Source of the DNA: Candidatus Gastranaerophilales bacterium
GTDB lineage: Bacteria; Cyanobacteriota; Vampirovibrionia; Gastranaerophilales; Gastranaerophilaceae
Length of the DNA: 64,000 nt
NCBI GenBank assembly: GCA_947626225.1
Contig: CANQRH010000006.1
Span: forward strand, 48,866-112,865
Direction of reading: 5' to 3'
Shown: positions 45,779-55,289 of the stretch, piece by piece
How positions within the stretch are numbered: position 1 is the stretch's first letter
Layout of the letters: every line of letters starts with the position of its first letter
Made by a program: the position numbers and the translations under genes
Notes under the pieces: model-generated
What the model was told of the DNA's origin: nothing
The model's database searches: none
What the model saw: the letters and a program-made list of their open reading frames with translations, nothing else

Positions 45779-47058
45779 ACTAAACTCCTTATAATTGCCG
45801 CCATAGTCCAGAAAACAACCTGTATTTGCGGTCTGAAAAATACGGTATCAACAAGTCCGTGAACACTTACCGCACATATTGATATCAAAGCCGTTGATAC
45901 AAAAATTACGGATTTTATGTCATCGGATTTTAATATATGAATTACGGCGTTTTTAATCAGAGTTATCAAAAATCCCATATATGCAATCAGGGCAAAAATT
46001 CCGCTTTCCACGGCTATTTCCAAAAAAATGTTGTATGCGCTCAAAGCATCAAAACCCGTTCGCATATAAAGTCCGTAAATCTCCCGAAAGTTCTGGTTTC
46101 CCACACCTATTCCCAAAAGCCAGTTATCTTTAAACATTTGAAAAGAGGATTGATAAACGTTAAATCTGAATGAGTTTGATGAGTCCTGACGCATTGCAAA
46201 TATTGATAAAACTCTTGCTCTTAAAGATGTGCTGCTTACCAATGCTAAAACTGCCAGTGATGCAATTGCTGATACCAAGGTCAGATATATCTTCCTGTAG
46301 TTTTTAATCAAATATTTTGCGCTGACCGCAAAAATACCGCAGATTATTACCAGCATTGCAATATATGAACCTCTGCAGCCCGTTAAGAATAATGTCAATG
46401 TCGTTAAAAGTGACAGTATCAATGTGCAGATTGAAAGTTTGTAATTTTTTTCCGTAAACAAAAATGCGCTGATTCCGTAAAGACACGGAACTGCCGATAC
46501 AAAATATCCGCCGAGAAGATTTGGATTAAAAGGTTTTAGTGTTCCGTAAACTCTTGTCATTACCTGTTCTGGGTTAAGATTTGAAACATCCTGCCACGTT
46601 GAAATTTCACTTACATGCGCAAAATTTTGCATTAATCCTACAATACCTTCAAACCCGGCGCAAAGTCCTATTGCTCCGATAATATAAGGTATTTTTGACT
46701 TATCGGATTTTAAAAATCGGCATACGGATAAATAAAACGCAAGATAAATAAATGTTTTGAAAAATCCTTTCAAACTTAAATGGAACAGAGATGAGCCCGC
46801 AAGACTTATTATCACAATCATAAAATAAGCCAAAAGCCATAATTCAAATGTTTTAAATTCAAATTTTTCGGGTTTTACCAAAAATTTTACAACGGTTAAA
46901 AATACCGTAATCAGTGATATATAACCGATTACATCGGAAGACATTACGGTCGATGCAAAAAATACGGCAAGGATTGATGCAAAAATAAACTTGTCGATAT
47001 TTTGCAAAAATAAGCTGTTCTCATATAAATATTTTTGAAAAGAATTACACATTATCAT
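45775..47058 (-). CDS. O-antigen ligase-like (WaaL/Wzy_C) membrane protein
   Basis: A 427-aa inner-membrane protein with about ten hydrophobic segments. The Wzy_C-type block FKDNWLLGIGVGNQNFREIYG lies near residue 310, ahead of the last segments. Such proteins attach or polymerise O-antigen. It overlaps the neighbouring genes by 4 and 14 bp, so it is part of the glycan operon. The ATG at 47058 (MIMCNS) lies inside the end of the upstream gene. Confidence 0.82.
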   Translation of the reverse strand: MIMCNSFQKYLYENSLFLQNIDKFIFASILAVFFASTVMSSDVIGYISLITVFLTVVKFLVKPEKFEFKTFELWLLAYFMIVIISLAGSSLFHLSLKGFFKTFIYLAFYLSVCRFLKSDKSKIPYIIGAIGLCAGFEGIVGLMQNFAHVSEISTWQDVSNLNPEQVMTRVYGTLKPFNPNLLGGYFVSAVPCLYGISAFLFTEKNYKLSICTLILSLLTTLTLFLTGCRGSYIAMLVIICGIFAVSAKYLIKNYRKIYLTLVSAIASLAVLALVSSTSLRARVLSIFAMRQDSSNSFRFNVYQSSFQMFKDNWLLGIGVGNQNFREIYGLYMRTGFDALSAYNIFLEIAVESGIFALIAYMGFLITLIKNAVIHILKSDDIKSVIFVSTALISICAVSVHGLVDTVFFRPQIQVVFWTMAAIIRSLV

Positions 47059-47602
47059 TAGAACTTAAAGAGTTGTGAAATTTTTCATCGTCGGTTTGAG
47101 GCATAACTTTCAAATCGGAAACCGTACCGTTAAATTTGTAATCTTCACCTTCCAGAGTAATCGGCAGACCGATTTTGATTTTGTTTCCGCCTACAACGGC
47201 ACCGTCTTTTGTGATTTTTGCCGTATCGGTAAGAGTTACCGTAATATCGTACATATTAGCCTGCGAAACATCTTCCACAACCATTACTTTTTTACTGTTT
47301 AATACCGGAAGTACAACTTTTTTTCTTTCGGCTTTCACGTCAAGAACATCCAAATCCGTATAAGGAACATTTCTTATACAAATAAAAGTTTTTTCTTTAG
47401 CTTTCAAGGGAATTTCATTGCCGGTAAGAGTTACCCCCCTGATGAATACCTGAAACGAAATTTTTGAAACGGCTTCGATTTGCTGAGAAGCGGTCTGTCT
47501 GAAGTTTTTATACGTAAAAAATCCCACAATCAAAGCCAGAATAATTCCCGTAACAATAATTATGTCGACAGTTCTGAATCTTTTAAATATTTCTGAATTC
47601 AT
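47045..47602 (-). CDS. DUF4330-type membrane-anchored protein
   Basis: A 185-aa protein with one N-terminal membrane segment (about residues 12-30) and a beta-rich extracytoplasmic domain (DITVTLTDTAKI, GNKIKIGLPITLEG). It resembles the DUF4330 family (recognised from pattern, not searched), whose function is unknown. It overlaps the ligase gene and follows the heptose kinase gene by 11 nt, so a role in surface glycan assembly is likely. SD AAGGAGAG precedes the ATG. Confidence 0.6.
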   Translation of the reverse strand: MNSEIFKRFRTVDIIIVTGIILALIVGFFTYKNFRQTASQQIEAVSKISFQVFIRGVTLTGNEIPLKAKEKTFICIRNVPYTDLDVLDVKAERKKVVLPVLNSKKVMVVEDVSQANMYDITVTLTDTAKITKDGAVVGGNKIKIGLPITLEGEDYKFNGTVSDLKVMPQTDDEKFHNSLSSNDNV

Positions 47603-47613
47603 AAATTCTCTCC

Positions 47614-48618
47614 TTATAAATTTTCAACGGCGTTTAAAAGCTCGTCAATTGTTGTTGTCGCACAGCCGAACTGTTTAACCGCAATGCTTGCAGCTATGTT
47701 TCCGATAACTGCGGCATAAAAAGCATCTGCCCCGCAAGCAAGCGCAAGTGTATAAACGGCAGTGACCGTATCGCCCGCACCCGTTACATCAAATACTTCC
47801 GATTTATTAAATACGGGGATTTTTACATAATTTGAATTAGGTCTTGCAACAAACATTCCGTCTGCTCCGCAGGTTATCAACACAGCTTTTGCATCGGTTT
47901 TTTCAAGAAGAATATTGCCTGCACGTTTCAAATCTTCTTCGTTTTCAATATCAAATCCTACGGATTTTTGCGTATCGGGAAGATTTGGAGTCATTGATGT
48001 TATATTTTTATAAACTTCCAGCTCCTTTTGTGCATCCGCTACAATTATTTTGTTATGTTTATTGGCAAGTTTAATGCTTTCTTCAATAATTTTAGGTGTA
48101 AGAGTGCCTATATGATAATTTGAAAGTATAACGGCATCATATTTGGGAATTGCCCGTTCTATTTGTTCAAGAACTTCTTTTTCAATTTCCGGAGACAGAA
48201 ACTCTTTTGTCTGCCGGTCAATTCTTACAATCTGCTGGGTAATTGAAGTTGTTATGGAACCTGAAATTCTGGTTTTTGTGGTTGTTTTTCTTTTCGGATC
48301 AACGACAAGCCCCGAACAATTAATATTTGCTTTTTCAAAAGTTTCTCTGAGCTGTCCGGCTTGAAAATCATCTCCGCAAACTCCTATTACGCCTGCTTTA
48401 CCGCCGTTTAATGTCGCAACGTTGTGTGCGGCATTTGATGCGGCGCCGAGAATTAATTTCGTTGAAGAATGCTGCAAGATTAAAACCGGAGCTTCTCTTG
48501 ATATTCTTTCCGCATCACCGTATATCATTTCATCAATGGCTAAATCTCCGATAATTAATATTTTCGGTTCGCTAAGTTTTTTAATATAGTTTATAAGTTG
48601 TTCTTTATTTATATACAT
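47614..48618 (-). CDS. rfaE1: D-glycero-beta-D-manno-heptose-7-phosphate kinase (RfaE domain 1)
   Basis: A PfkB-fold kinase of 334 aa for ADP-heptose (LPS inner core). It has LIIGDLAIDEMIYG-like N-terminal residues, LGAASNAAHNVATLNG near 55, KTTTKTRIS near 113, and the catalytic FDVTGAGDTVTA (near 280). The nucleotidyltransferase half of HldE is absent, so this is the split form. A TAGAAT -10 lies about 10 nt before the ATG, with TAGGTT as a weak SD. It heads the glycan operon. Confidence 0.9.
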   Translation of the reverse strand: MYINKEQLINYIKKLSEPKILIIGDLAIDEMIYGDAERISREAPVLILQHSSTKLILGAASNAAHNVATLNGGKAGVIGVCGDDFQAGQLRETFEKANINCSGLVVDPKRKTTTKTRISGSITTSITQQIVRIDRQTKEFLSPEIEKEVLEQIERAIPKYDAVILSNYHIGTLTPKIIEESIKLANKHNKIIVADAQKELEVYKNITSMTPNLPDTQKSVGFDIENEEDLKRAGNILLEKTDAKAVLITCGADGMFVARPNSNYVKIPVFNKSEVFDVTGAGDTVTAVYTLALACGADAFYAAVIGNIAASIAVKQFGCATTTIDELLNAVENL

Positions 48619-48692
48619 AACCTAACTCATTCTAGCACAAACAAAAAATTATTCAAAAACCCCTGACTTGTTTGAAATTGTATTTTTTGCTT

Positions 48693-48704
48693 TATAATTG
48701 TTTT
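48693..48704 (+). promoter_or_regulatory. -10 of comEC, leaderless type
   Basis: TATAAT (48693-48698) then 6 nt to ATG 48705. A TTGAAA lies 15 nt upstream of the -10, a slightly short spacing. No SD. Confidence 0.5.
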
Positions 48705-51092
48705 ATGGTTAGGAATGCTGTAAATAGTGTATTACAGAATAAAAATGCACTGATGTTTATTACTGCGGTAATATTCATGAGCGGTATTCTCGGTTATTTC
48801 AACGATAATGCGCTTTTATGTGCATTAATTCTGACCTTTTTTGCAATTTTTGCGGTTATTAAAAATTTTATCCCCGTAAGAATTATAATTTTTTGGATTT
48901 TAGTATTTTATGCAGGTTTTTTTAATGCTTATTTAAGAATACATACAACCGACTTGCTTGCGGGCGAAGCGGGCGGTAAAGTTACGATTAAAGGTCAAGT
49001 CGTTTCTATACCTAATTCCGGTGACAAATTTAAGACAAAATTTTTCTTTAAAGTTTATGAGTTAAACGGAGATAAAATTTCGGGTAAAACTTTAGCGGCT
49101 GTTTCGGGTGAAAACTTTTCCGATTTTCAAATCGGAAATTTTTATGAAATGAAAGGAAATCTCAGAGCACCGTTTAAAGCCGGCAATCCGTCACAGTTTG
49201 ATTACAGGAAATATTTAAGGAATTTTGATACTTTCACTGTTTTCTATGCCGAAAAGCAAAATTGCAGTGAGATAAACAATAAATTATCTTTTAAATGGAG
49301 ATTTCTGCAAAAGTTGAATATCGTGCGGGACAGAATTGTTAACGAACATTCAAAGTATTTAAAATCACCAAATCTTGAAATCTTAGGCGGTATTGTATTC
49401 GGTGATGATGCAATAGCTCCGCCCGATTATATAAAAAGTTCATTTGTAAATTCGGGATTACTTCATATTCTTGCCGCATCGGGTATGAATGTAGCTTTTA
49501 TATACGGGTTCTGGGTATTTTTTATGCGAAGAATCAGGGCGCCTTTTAAATTTTCCGTAATTACCGGTATGGGAATTGTAATTTTGTATACGCTTATGAC
49601 GGGACTCGGTGCTTCGGTTATTCGTGCGGCTTTGATGCTTTTGCTTATTCTTATCGGTAAACTTATTGACCGCGATGCGCACAGTGTGTCTTTGCTTGCA
49701 CTTGTTGCAATGCTTATGCTTATTTATAATCCCGCATTTATAAATGATGTCGGGTTTCAGCTCTCATTTATAGTAACTTTCGGGATATTAACGACCGCAA
49801 ATGTTATTTTTGAAAATTTGAAAGATATGAAATGCCCTCAATGGCTTGCGGGAGCTTTGCTTATTCCCGTTGTAGCGCAAATTTGGGTTGCACCTGTTCA
49901 GATGTTTTATTTTAATACTTTCAGCACATATTCAATTTTCGCAAACATTTTGAGTATGCCGTTTTTAAGTATAATCAGCTTCGGCGGTTTTATAAGCTCA
50001 ATAATTGCCATATTTGCTCCGCTGACGGATAAAATTTGTATGGTAATTGATTTTATATTAAACTACGTTTTGCATATCATTGTGTTTATTTCAAATTTTT
50101 TCGGACATCTTCCGTTATCTTTGATTGTTACGTCTCATCCGAATATTTTCCAAATTCTGATGTATTATGCAGTAATTCTTCTTGTTACACTGTCATTTAA
50201 AACGGGATTTAACCGCAAAATATTCAATATAATTCTTGCACTGGTTTTCGTAATTTCGGTTTCAACAATAAATATTCCGTCAAACAATTTGCAGATAACC
50301 GTTTTTGATGTTCAAAACGCCGATTGTTTTCTTATAAAATCTCCCGAGAATAAATATTTTATAATTGATACCGGCAGAGGGGCTTTCAGAGGTGGGAAAG
50401 CTCAGGCAAATTCCATTATAATAAAATACCTCAAAGACCGCGGAATAAAAAATATTGAAGGAATGATTATAACTCACTTTGACAACGACCATTCGGGCGG
50501 TGCGTCGGATATTATAAAAAATTTCCGTATTAAAAAGGTCTATGTAAACTATTATTCCGATAAAACCATGACATCGGTTAATATTTATAAAAATTTAAAA
50601 AAGTACAATGTTCAAACCGAAATACCGAAAAGCGGGAGTGTTATCTACAATGAAGCCAACTTTTCTTTAAAAGCTTTCAAAACCGATTTGGAAGAAGACA
50701 ATGAAAAGTCAATCATAACTCTTTTAAGTTACGGAGATTTTGATATGCTGTTTACCGGTGATGCGGGAGTTGGTGCATTTGAAGAATTAAAATCCGGCTT
50801 GCCTCACAATATAGAAATTTTAAAAGTCGGTCATCACGGCGGTAAAAACGTCGTAAATAATGATATGCTAAAACATTTGAACAATGAAGTTTCAATAATT
50901 TCAACAGGTCCGAATGCATTCGGCCATCCTGTAAAAGGTACTCTCGATGTGTTAAGAAATACGGAAATATACAGAACCGACCGCCACAATTCAATAAGAA
51001 TTGACTCGGACGGTAAAGACTATAATGTCTATTTGTACAGGCCCGACAGACATAAATACATGCTTTCAAAAAGTTTTAAATCAAAACATTAG
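48705..51092 (+). CDS. comEC: DNA uptake channel ComEC/Rec2
   Basis: A 795-aa inner-membrane protein that passes single-stranded DNA during natural transformation. It has N-terminal membrane spans and an OB-like domain, the competence domain (HILAASGMNVAFIYGF near residue 260) with many spans, and a C-terminal metallo-beta-lactamase-like domain with THFDNDHSGGASD near 590 and GHHGGKN near 710. All three ComEC parts are present. I choose ATG 48705, 6 nt after TATAAT; the longer frame has only a TTG. It overlaps pyrF by 17 bp. Confidence 0.93.
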   Translation: MVRNAVNSVLQNKNALMFITAVIFMSGILGYFNDNALLCALILTFFAIFAVIKNFIPVRIIIFWILVFYAGFFNAYLRIHTTDLLAGEAGGKVTIKGQVVSIPNSGDKFKTKFFFKVYELNGDKISGKTLAAVSGENFSDFQIGNFYEMKGNLRAPFKAGNPSQFDYRKYLRNFDTFTVFYAEKQNCSEINNKLSFKWRFLQKLNIVRDRIVNEHSKYLKSPNLEILGGIVFGDDAIAPPDYIKSSFVNSGLLHILAASGMNVAFIYGFWVFFMRRIRAPFKFSVITGMGIVILYTLMTGLGASVIRAALMLLLILIGKLIDRDAHSVSLLALVAMLMLIYNPAFINDVGFQLSFIVTFGILTTANVIFENLKDMKCPQWLAGALLIPVVAQIWVAPVQMFYFNTFSTYSIFANILSMPFLSIISFGGFISSIIAIFAPLTDKICMVIDFILNYVLHIIVFISNFFGHLPLSLIVTSHPNIFQILMYYAVILLVTLSFKTGFNRKIFNIILALVFVISVSTINIPSNNLQITVFDVQNADCFLIKSPENKYFIIDTGRGAFRGGKAQANSIIIKYLKDRGIKNIEGMIITHFDNDHSGGASDIIKNFRIKKVYVNYYSDKTMTSVNIYKNLKKYNVQTEIPKSGSVIYNEANFSLKAFKTDLEEDNEKSIITLLSYGDFDMLFTGDAGVGAFEELKSGLPHNIEILKVGHHGGKNVVNNDMLKHLNNEVSIISTGPNAFGHPVKGTLDVLRNTEIYRTDRHNSIRIDSDGKDYNVYLYRPDRHKYMLSKSFKSKH

Positions 51093-51837
51093 CTTTATCT
51101 TGCAGAGCGTTTTCAATCTCATCAATCACGAGTTTTGCGGCACCAATTCTGTCATCCGCCATAGTAATAGGTCTGCCGATTACCATAAAATCCGCACCCG
51201 AAAGGATTGCATCACGAGGTGTGTCGACTCTGACCTGATCATTTACCGAAGCCCAGGTGGGACGAGTTGCGGGACATAATATAATAAAATCTTCTCCGAG
51301 TTCTTTTCTGATTCTTTTTGCATCTTCGGCACCTGCGATAACTCCGTCAAGACCGGCTTCCGATGCAACTTTTGCAAGCTGTAACACATAATCTTCGATG
51401 TCTTTGTCTACGCAAAGTTCGGTTGTTAAAGTTTTTTGTCCGAAACTTGATAATAAAGTCACCCCTAAAATAGTCGGCTGCGCAAATCCGAATGATTTTG
51501 CCGCTGCACGAGAAGCTTTAACGACGGAAGATACCATTTTAGAACCGCCCTGTATATGGACATTGAAAAAATCTATTCCGTTTTTAACAAGGTTTATGCA
51601 GGCTTTTTGCACGGTATGCGGGATATCATGAAATTTGCAGTCATAATAGCATTTTGCTCCGTGTTCTTCCAAAATCCTGAATGCTTCATAGCCGTAGTTA
51701 ACTATCAAAGGCAGACCGATTTTAAAATAGCCTGTATAATCTCTTAATTCCTTAACAAGGTCTTCCGCTTCTTTCAGGTTATCGGCATCCAATGCCAAAA
51801 TAATTCTGTCTTTAGCAGTTTTGGGTTTGTTTATCAT
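51076..51837 (-). CDS. pyrF: Orotidine 5'-phosphate decarboxylase PyrF
   Basis: Last step of UMP synthesis. The catalytic D-x-K-x-x-D is present as YDCKFHDIP (near residue 65). ALDADNLKEA, LLSSF and the phosphate-binding C-terminus GADFMVIGRPI are also visible. I choose ATG 51837, because a TTGATT-17-TATTAT promoter ends 8 nt upstream. A GTG six codons earlier lies within the -10 itself. This gives 253 aa. Confidence 0.94.
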   Translation of the reverse strand: MINKPKTAKDRIILALDADNLKEAEDLVKELRDYTGYFKIGLPLIVNYGYEAFRILEEHGAKCYYDCKFHDIPHTVQKACINLVKNGIDFFNVHIQGGSKMVSSVVKASRAAAKSFGFAQPTILGVTLLSSFGQKTLTTELCVDKDIEDYVLQLAKVASEAGLDGVIAGAEDAKRIRKELGEDFIILCPATRPTWASVNDQVRVDTPRDAILSGADFMVIGRPITMADDRIGAAKLVIDEIENALQDKANVLI

Positions 51838-51874
51838 ACCGAAAGATAATAACACTTTGCTAAAATAAAATCAA
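51838..51874 (-). promoter_or_regulatory. Promoter of pyrF, near-leaderless type
   Basis: Minus strand: TTGATT (51869-51874), 17-nt spacer, TATTAT (51846-51851), then 8 nt to the ATG. Confidence 0.65.
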
Positions 51875-51931
51875 CCCTTAATTGAATTAGCCCGTCGGGT
51901 ACAAAATTTCTTTACTCTTTATCAAGATAAA

Positions 51932-52633
51932 TTACAAATAATTTGCCAGTATATTTTTCACGTAATTTTGTGTTTCTTTATAAGGCGGTACGCCTTCATA
52001 TTTGTCTACCGCACCCGGCCCTGCGTTATATGCGGCAAGGGCTAATATTATGTTGCCGTTATATTTATTTAGCATCGATTTTAAATATTTTACTCCGCCT
52101 TCCACATTCTGCACGGTATTGTACGGATCTTTTACGCCTAAATTTCTTGCCGTTGAAGGCATCAACTGCATCAACCCCATTGCACCGGCTCTTGATTTTG
52201 CATTGGGATTAAATCCGGATTCCTGACGAATTAATGCCTGTACAAGCTTTTCATCAACCCCGTGTTTTTTAGAAATTTGGTTTATAACATCTAAAATTTG
52301 CGACTTACTTGCAGGCTGTTTATTTGCCTGAATTGCATTCGCTTCCATAAGTGCGTTATCTAAAGCTGTTTGCGGAGTCTGTCTTACGATATCCGCATTT
52401 ACCTGTTTAAGACGCGGATCAAGAAGCAATGTGCCGAAATCTGATTTTGCCGTTGCCGACAATACTTTTTCAAAAGATTCGGCTTTTTTATCCGCAGGAT
52501 AAAGTGAATCAAGCGGATTTTTTGCAGGCTCGGCGTTCAAGCTGTTTACTTTGCTTGCTATTTGGGCATAACGCTGTATAGCCTGTGCCTGCCCTCCCGT
52601 ATTTAAAAGATTTTGTATAAAATTTGAAAACAT
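51932..52633 (-). CDS. Lytic transglycosylase (SLT domain), no signal peptide
   Basis: A 233-aa protein. The C-terminal half is a goose-type/SLT lysozyme domain that cleaves peptidoglycan glycan strands. The catalytic Glu lies in RQESGFNPNA (E138), followed by GAMGLMQLMPSTA and LALAAYNAGPGAV. The N-terminal 110 residues are helical and uncharged at the start, with no Sec signal, as in some flagellar or type III-linked transglycosylases. The upstream TAGAAT and AGGT act as promoter and weak SD. Confidence 0.9.
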   Translation of the reverse strand: MFSNFIQNLLNTGGQAQAIQRYAQIASKVNSLNAEPAKNPLDSLYPADKKAESFEKVLSATAKSDFGTLLLDPRLKQVNADIVRQTPQTALDNALMEANAIQANKQPASKSQILDVINQISKKHGVDEKLVQALIRQESGFNPNAKSRAGAMGLMQLMPSTARNLGVKDPYNTVQNVEGGVKYLKSMLNKYNGNIILALAAYNAGPGAVDKYEGVPPYKETQNYVKNILANYL

Positions 52634-52702
52634 CTTACATACCTATTCTAGTACTTTTAAACCTTCTGTATATCCTTTGAATTAATGATTTATTATCCAA
52701 AG

Positions 52703-53746
52703 TCAAGAAATGTACATGCAATCGCCGTAAGAAAAGAACCTGTATTTATTTTCAACCGCTTCTTTGTAAGCTTTAAATATAAAATCTTTCCCCGCCATCG
52801 CACTTACCAGCATCAAAAGTGTTGATTCGGGCAGGTGAAAATTCGTTATAAGATTGTTTACAACTTTAAACTCATAAGGCGGGTAAATGAATAACTCGGA
52901 TGTATCACGGCACGGCTTAATACATCCGAATTTTTGATAAGCTGTTTCAAGTGTTCTTACGGATGTTGTGCCCACCGCAGTTATCGTTCTGCCGTTTTTA
53001 AGCGCATTATTTATTTGTTCGGAGGCTTTTTCACTTATTTCAAAACTTTCCGAATGCATCTTATGTTCTAAAATATTCTCGCATTTCACCGGACGAAATG
53101 TTCCTAAGCCTACGTTCAAAGTGACATAGCAAAGCTCTGCACCTTTATTTTCAAGTTTATGCAAAATTTCTTTCGTAAAATGCAATCCTGCAGTCGGTGC
53201 GGCAACGGAGCCTTCGTCCCGTGCATAAACCGTTTGGTATCGTTCATTATCAAATTTTTTAAGTGCTTCAGTGTAATTTTTCCTTTCAATATAAGGCGGA
53301 AGCGGTATGTTACCGTTTCTGTGAAGCACATCTAAGAGTTTGTCGCCTTTGTAAATAAGTTTTACAAGCCATTCGTCATCAAGCCGTTCTAATGCACATA
53401 CGGAAAGCTCTTCGCTGATTTTTATGACTGTATCAGGCTTAACCCGTTTGGAAGGTTTTATCAGCGCTTTCCATACATCAGGCTGTGATGAAGGTTCAAG
53501 AAGAAAAACTTCTATCTTTGCCCCGGTATCTTTTTTCCCGATTAATCTTGCGGGAAGAACTTTTGTATTATTCAGCACCAAAAGTGTATCAGGCCCGATT
53601 AAATCAGCTATATCGTAAAAGTGTTTATGGGTAATACTTTGATTATCCCGATTCAGCACCATCATGCGTGAATTTTCACGCTTATCGGCAGGCATCTGTG
53701 CAATGAGTTCTTCAGGCAATTCATAATAAAAATCGGAAAGCTTCAT
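52703..53746 (-). CDS. queA: S-adenosylmethionine:tRNA ribosyltransferase-isomerase QueA
   Basis: Makes epoxyqueuosine from preQ1 in tRNA (wobble base of GUN anticodons such as Tyr, present in this window). It opens with the family sequence LSDFYYELPEELIAQ, and contains VLNNTKVLPARL near residue 55, TAGLHFTKEIL near 185, and TTSVRTLE near 263. Length 347 aa is normal. It overlaps yidC by 4 bp (ATGA), so it is translated after it. Confidence 0.95.
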   Translation of the reverse strand: MKLSDFYYELPEELIAQMPADKRENSRMMVLNRDNQSITHKHFYDIADLIGPDTLLVLNNTKVLPARLIGKKDTGAKIEVFLLEPSSQPDVWKALIKPSKRVKPDTVIKISEELSVCALERLDDEWLVKLIYKGDKLLDVLHRNGNIPLPPYIERKNYTEALKKFDNERYQTVYARDEGSVAAPTAGLHFTKEILHKLENKGAELCYVTLNVGLGTFRPVKCENILEHKMHSESFEISEKASEQINNALKNGRTITAVGTTSVRTLETAYQKFGCIKPCRDTSELFIYPPYEFKVVNNLITNFHLPESTLLMLVSAMAGKDFIFKAYKEAVENKYRFFSYGDCMYIS

Positions 53747-54831
53747 TCTTTAGGCTCGATTTTCTTTGCGCCGTCAACATCACTGTCGCTTGCCAAAACA
53801 TTTTTATTATTCTGCTCAAGCTCTATCTGTTTGTTTACAACAACGGTCTGTACTATTTGAATAATATTGCTTGTTACAAGGTATAAAAGCACGCCTGCGG
53901 GAATCGGAATTATTATAAACGTACCGATTATCATTATGGGCATGAAAGTACCCATTGATTTTTGAATGGCTTCCTGAGCGGGATCTGCACTGCCGTTTTT
54001 GGGTTTGTTCGCTGCCATCATTATCTTCTGTGCCGCAAACATTGTTATTGCAAACAATGCTATAAGCAAGAATACATCCCAGTGGAAAGATCTTTGTGCG
54101 GCAGTTGTCGGAACCGATGCGGCTAATATACTGCCCTGTTTTGTAAAAGAAACGTTTTCGATTTCCTTATTCGTCATATCGGTTACGGCGATTTCCGCTT
54201 TCACGATTTTATCAAGCTGTGCAAACTTTAAGTTTAAATGATCCAAATCAACTTTAAAATCAACATTTTCTCCGGGTTTAAATTCACCCTGTATTTCTAC
54301 TGCTTTGGCGGGGTTTACAACTTTTACGTTTTCCAAAACTTCATCCGGCAGATATACTTTTGCAGTCTTGCCGAGTGTAAATGTGTCGCCCTGTGATACT
54401 CCGAAAGTTCCGTCATAAGACCTTCCCGCAGTTGCTCTTAATGTCGTATCAAGCCTTCCCAAAAATCCGAATGACGTATCACCGGCTATTTGGATAAACT
54501 GCGGACTCATTAACGCCGAATACAAAAGTATAAATATCGGCAGCTGTATCAATAACGGCAAACAACCGCCCATGGGGTTAAACTTATGCTCTTTATAAAA
54601 TTCCATAAGCTTTTGCTGCATTACCTGCGGATTGCTTTTGTATCTGTCCTGAATAGCCTTTATTTTCGGCTGTAAATCCTGCATCATTTTCATTGAACGC
54701 TGTTGTGAAACATTCAACGGCCACATTGCAAGTCTTACAATTATTGTAAGTACGATAATCGCAAATCCGTAATTACCGACTACGGAAGCGAGTGCTTTTA
54801 AAACTTCAATTGTTAATGTAGTAAAATCCAA
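53743..54831 (-). CDS. yidC: Membrane protein insertase YidC
   Basis: Inserts proteins in the inner membrane alone or with Sec. The 60KD-family sequence has a first pair of spans, [20 protein letters not shown] near residue 40, [17 protein letters not shown] near 95, an insert with a beta-rich loop (about 115-235), and [19 protein letters not shown] near 300. It lacks the large E. coli periplasmic domain. A lysine/glutamate/aspartate tail ends it. It is at a tRNA-Pro gene (same strand, upstream). Confidence 0.93.
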   Translation of the reverse strand: MDFTTLTIEVLKALASVVGNYGFAIIVLTIIVRLAMWPLNVSQQRSMKMMQDLQPKIKAIQDRYKSNPQVMQQKLMEFYKEHKFNPMGGCLPLLIQLPIFILLYSALMSPQFIQIAGDTSFGFLGRLDTTLRATAGRSYDGTFGVSQGDTFTLGKTAKVYLPDEVLENVKVVNPAKAVEIQGEFKPGENVDFKVDLDHLNLKFAQLDKIVKAEIAVTDMTNKEIENVSFTKQGSILAASVPTTAAQRSFHWDVFLLIALFAITMFAAQKIMMAANKPKNGSADPAQEAIQKSMGTFMPIMIIGTFIIIPIPAGVLLYLVTSNIIQIVQTVVVNKQIELEQNNKNVLASDSDVDGAKKIEPKE

Positions 54832-54851
54832 TTTCCCTATTCCTTATGTTA

Positions 54852-54928
54852 TGGTCGGGACGACAGGATTTGAACCTGCGACCCCCTCGTCCCAAGCGAG
54901 GTGCGCTACCAAGCTGCGCTACGTCCCG
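54852..54928 (-). tRNA. tRNA-Pro (TGG), CCA encoded
   Basis: A 77-nt cloverleaf with acceptor CGGGACG/CGTCCCG, anticodon loop TTGGGAC (anticodon TGG), a GGTTCAAATCC T-arm, and encoded 3' ACCA. It lies upstream of yidC on the same strand. Three tRNA-Pro-derived repeats lie on its 5' side. Confidence 0.93.
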
Positions 54929-54940
54929 ATTTCTTCAGCT

Positions 54941-55030
54941 TTCCTCGGGATTTCACGCTTGACAGCTTGCGCTACCAAGTCCTCTCGCAAACGATACTTA
55001 ATCGTTTGCTCGGCAGAGTGCTACGTCCCG
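54941..55030 (-). repeat. tRNA-Pro-derived chimeric repeat, copy 1
   Basis: Read on the minus strand: it begins with the tRNA-Pro 5' end (CGGGACGTAGC). A 39-nt hairpin module follows, ACTCTGCCGA then stem GCAAACGAT/ATCGTTTGC with a 5-nt loop TAAGT, then CGAGAGG. Next comes the tRNA D-arm remnant CTTGGTAGCGC, ending GAAATCCCGAGG. The ends CGGGA/TCCCG can pair. The anticodon and T arms of a real tRNA are absent. Confidence 0.75.
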
Positions 55031-55040
55031 ATTTTTCTGT

Positions 55041-55131
55041 TTTCCTCGGGATTTCACGCTTGACAGCTTGCGCTACCAAGTCCTCTCGCAAACGATACTC
55101 AATCGTTTGCTCGGCAGAGTGCTACGTCCCG
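55041..55131 (-). repeat. tRNA-Pro-derived chimeric repeat, copy 2
   Basis: Near-identical to copy 1, about 100 nt further along, with the same stem and one changed loop base (TGAGT for TAAGT). Confidence 0.75.
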
Positions 55132-55163
55132 AAAATTTTTATTAAGTTATCAATATTTTATAG

Positions 55164-55231
55164 CTCCGCTTGACAGCTTGCGCTACCAAGTCTTCTCACA
55201 AACGATACTCAATCGTTTGTTCGGCAGAGTG
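55164..55231 (-). repeat. tRNA-Pro-derived chimeric repeat, copy 3 (partial, co-varying stem)
   Basis: The same module, but the outer stem pair differs: G on one arm and C on the other become A and T (ACAAACGAT/ATCGTTTGT). The pair is kept by a compensatory change. Other changes occur in single-stranded parts (CGTAGC to CGCAGC, GAGAGG to GAGAAG). The 3' end has decayed. The stretch from here to 55289 shows nothing else. Confidence 0.7.
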
Positions 55232-55289
55232 CTGCGTCCCGTAGGCTACAGTTACACATGTTATGACAAATATTTTTTTTCGTCAATAA

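Noticed and set aside
54941..55231. Repeats at tRNA-Pro as a CRISPR array
   Set aside because: Units are about 100 nt, contain tRNA sequence and no unique spacers; no cas genes.
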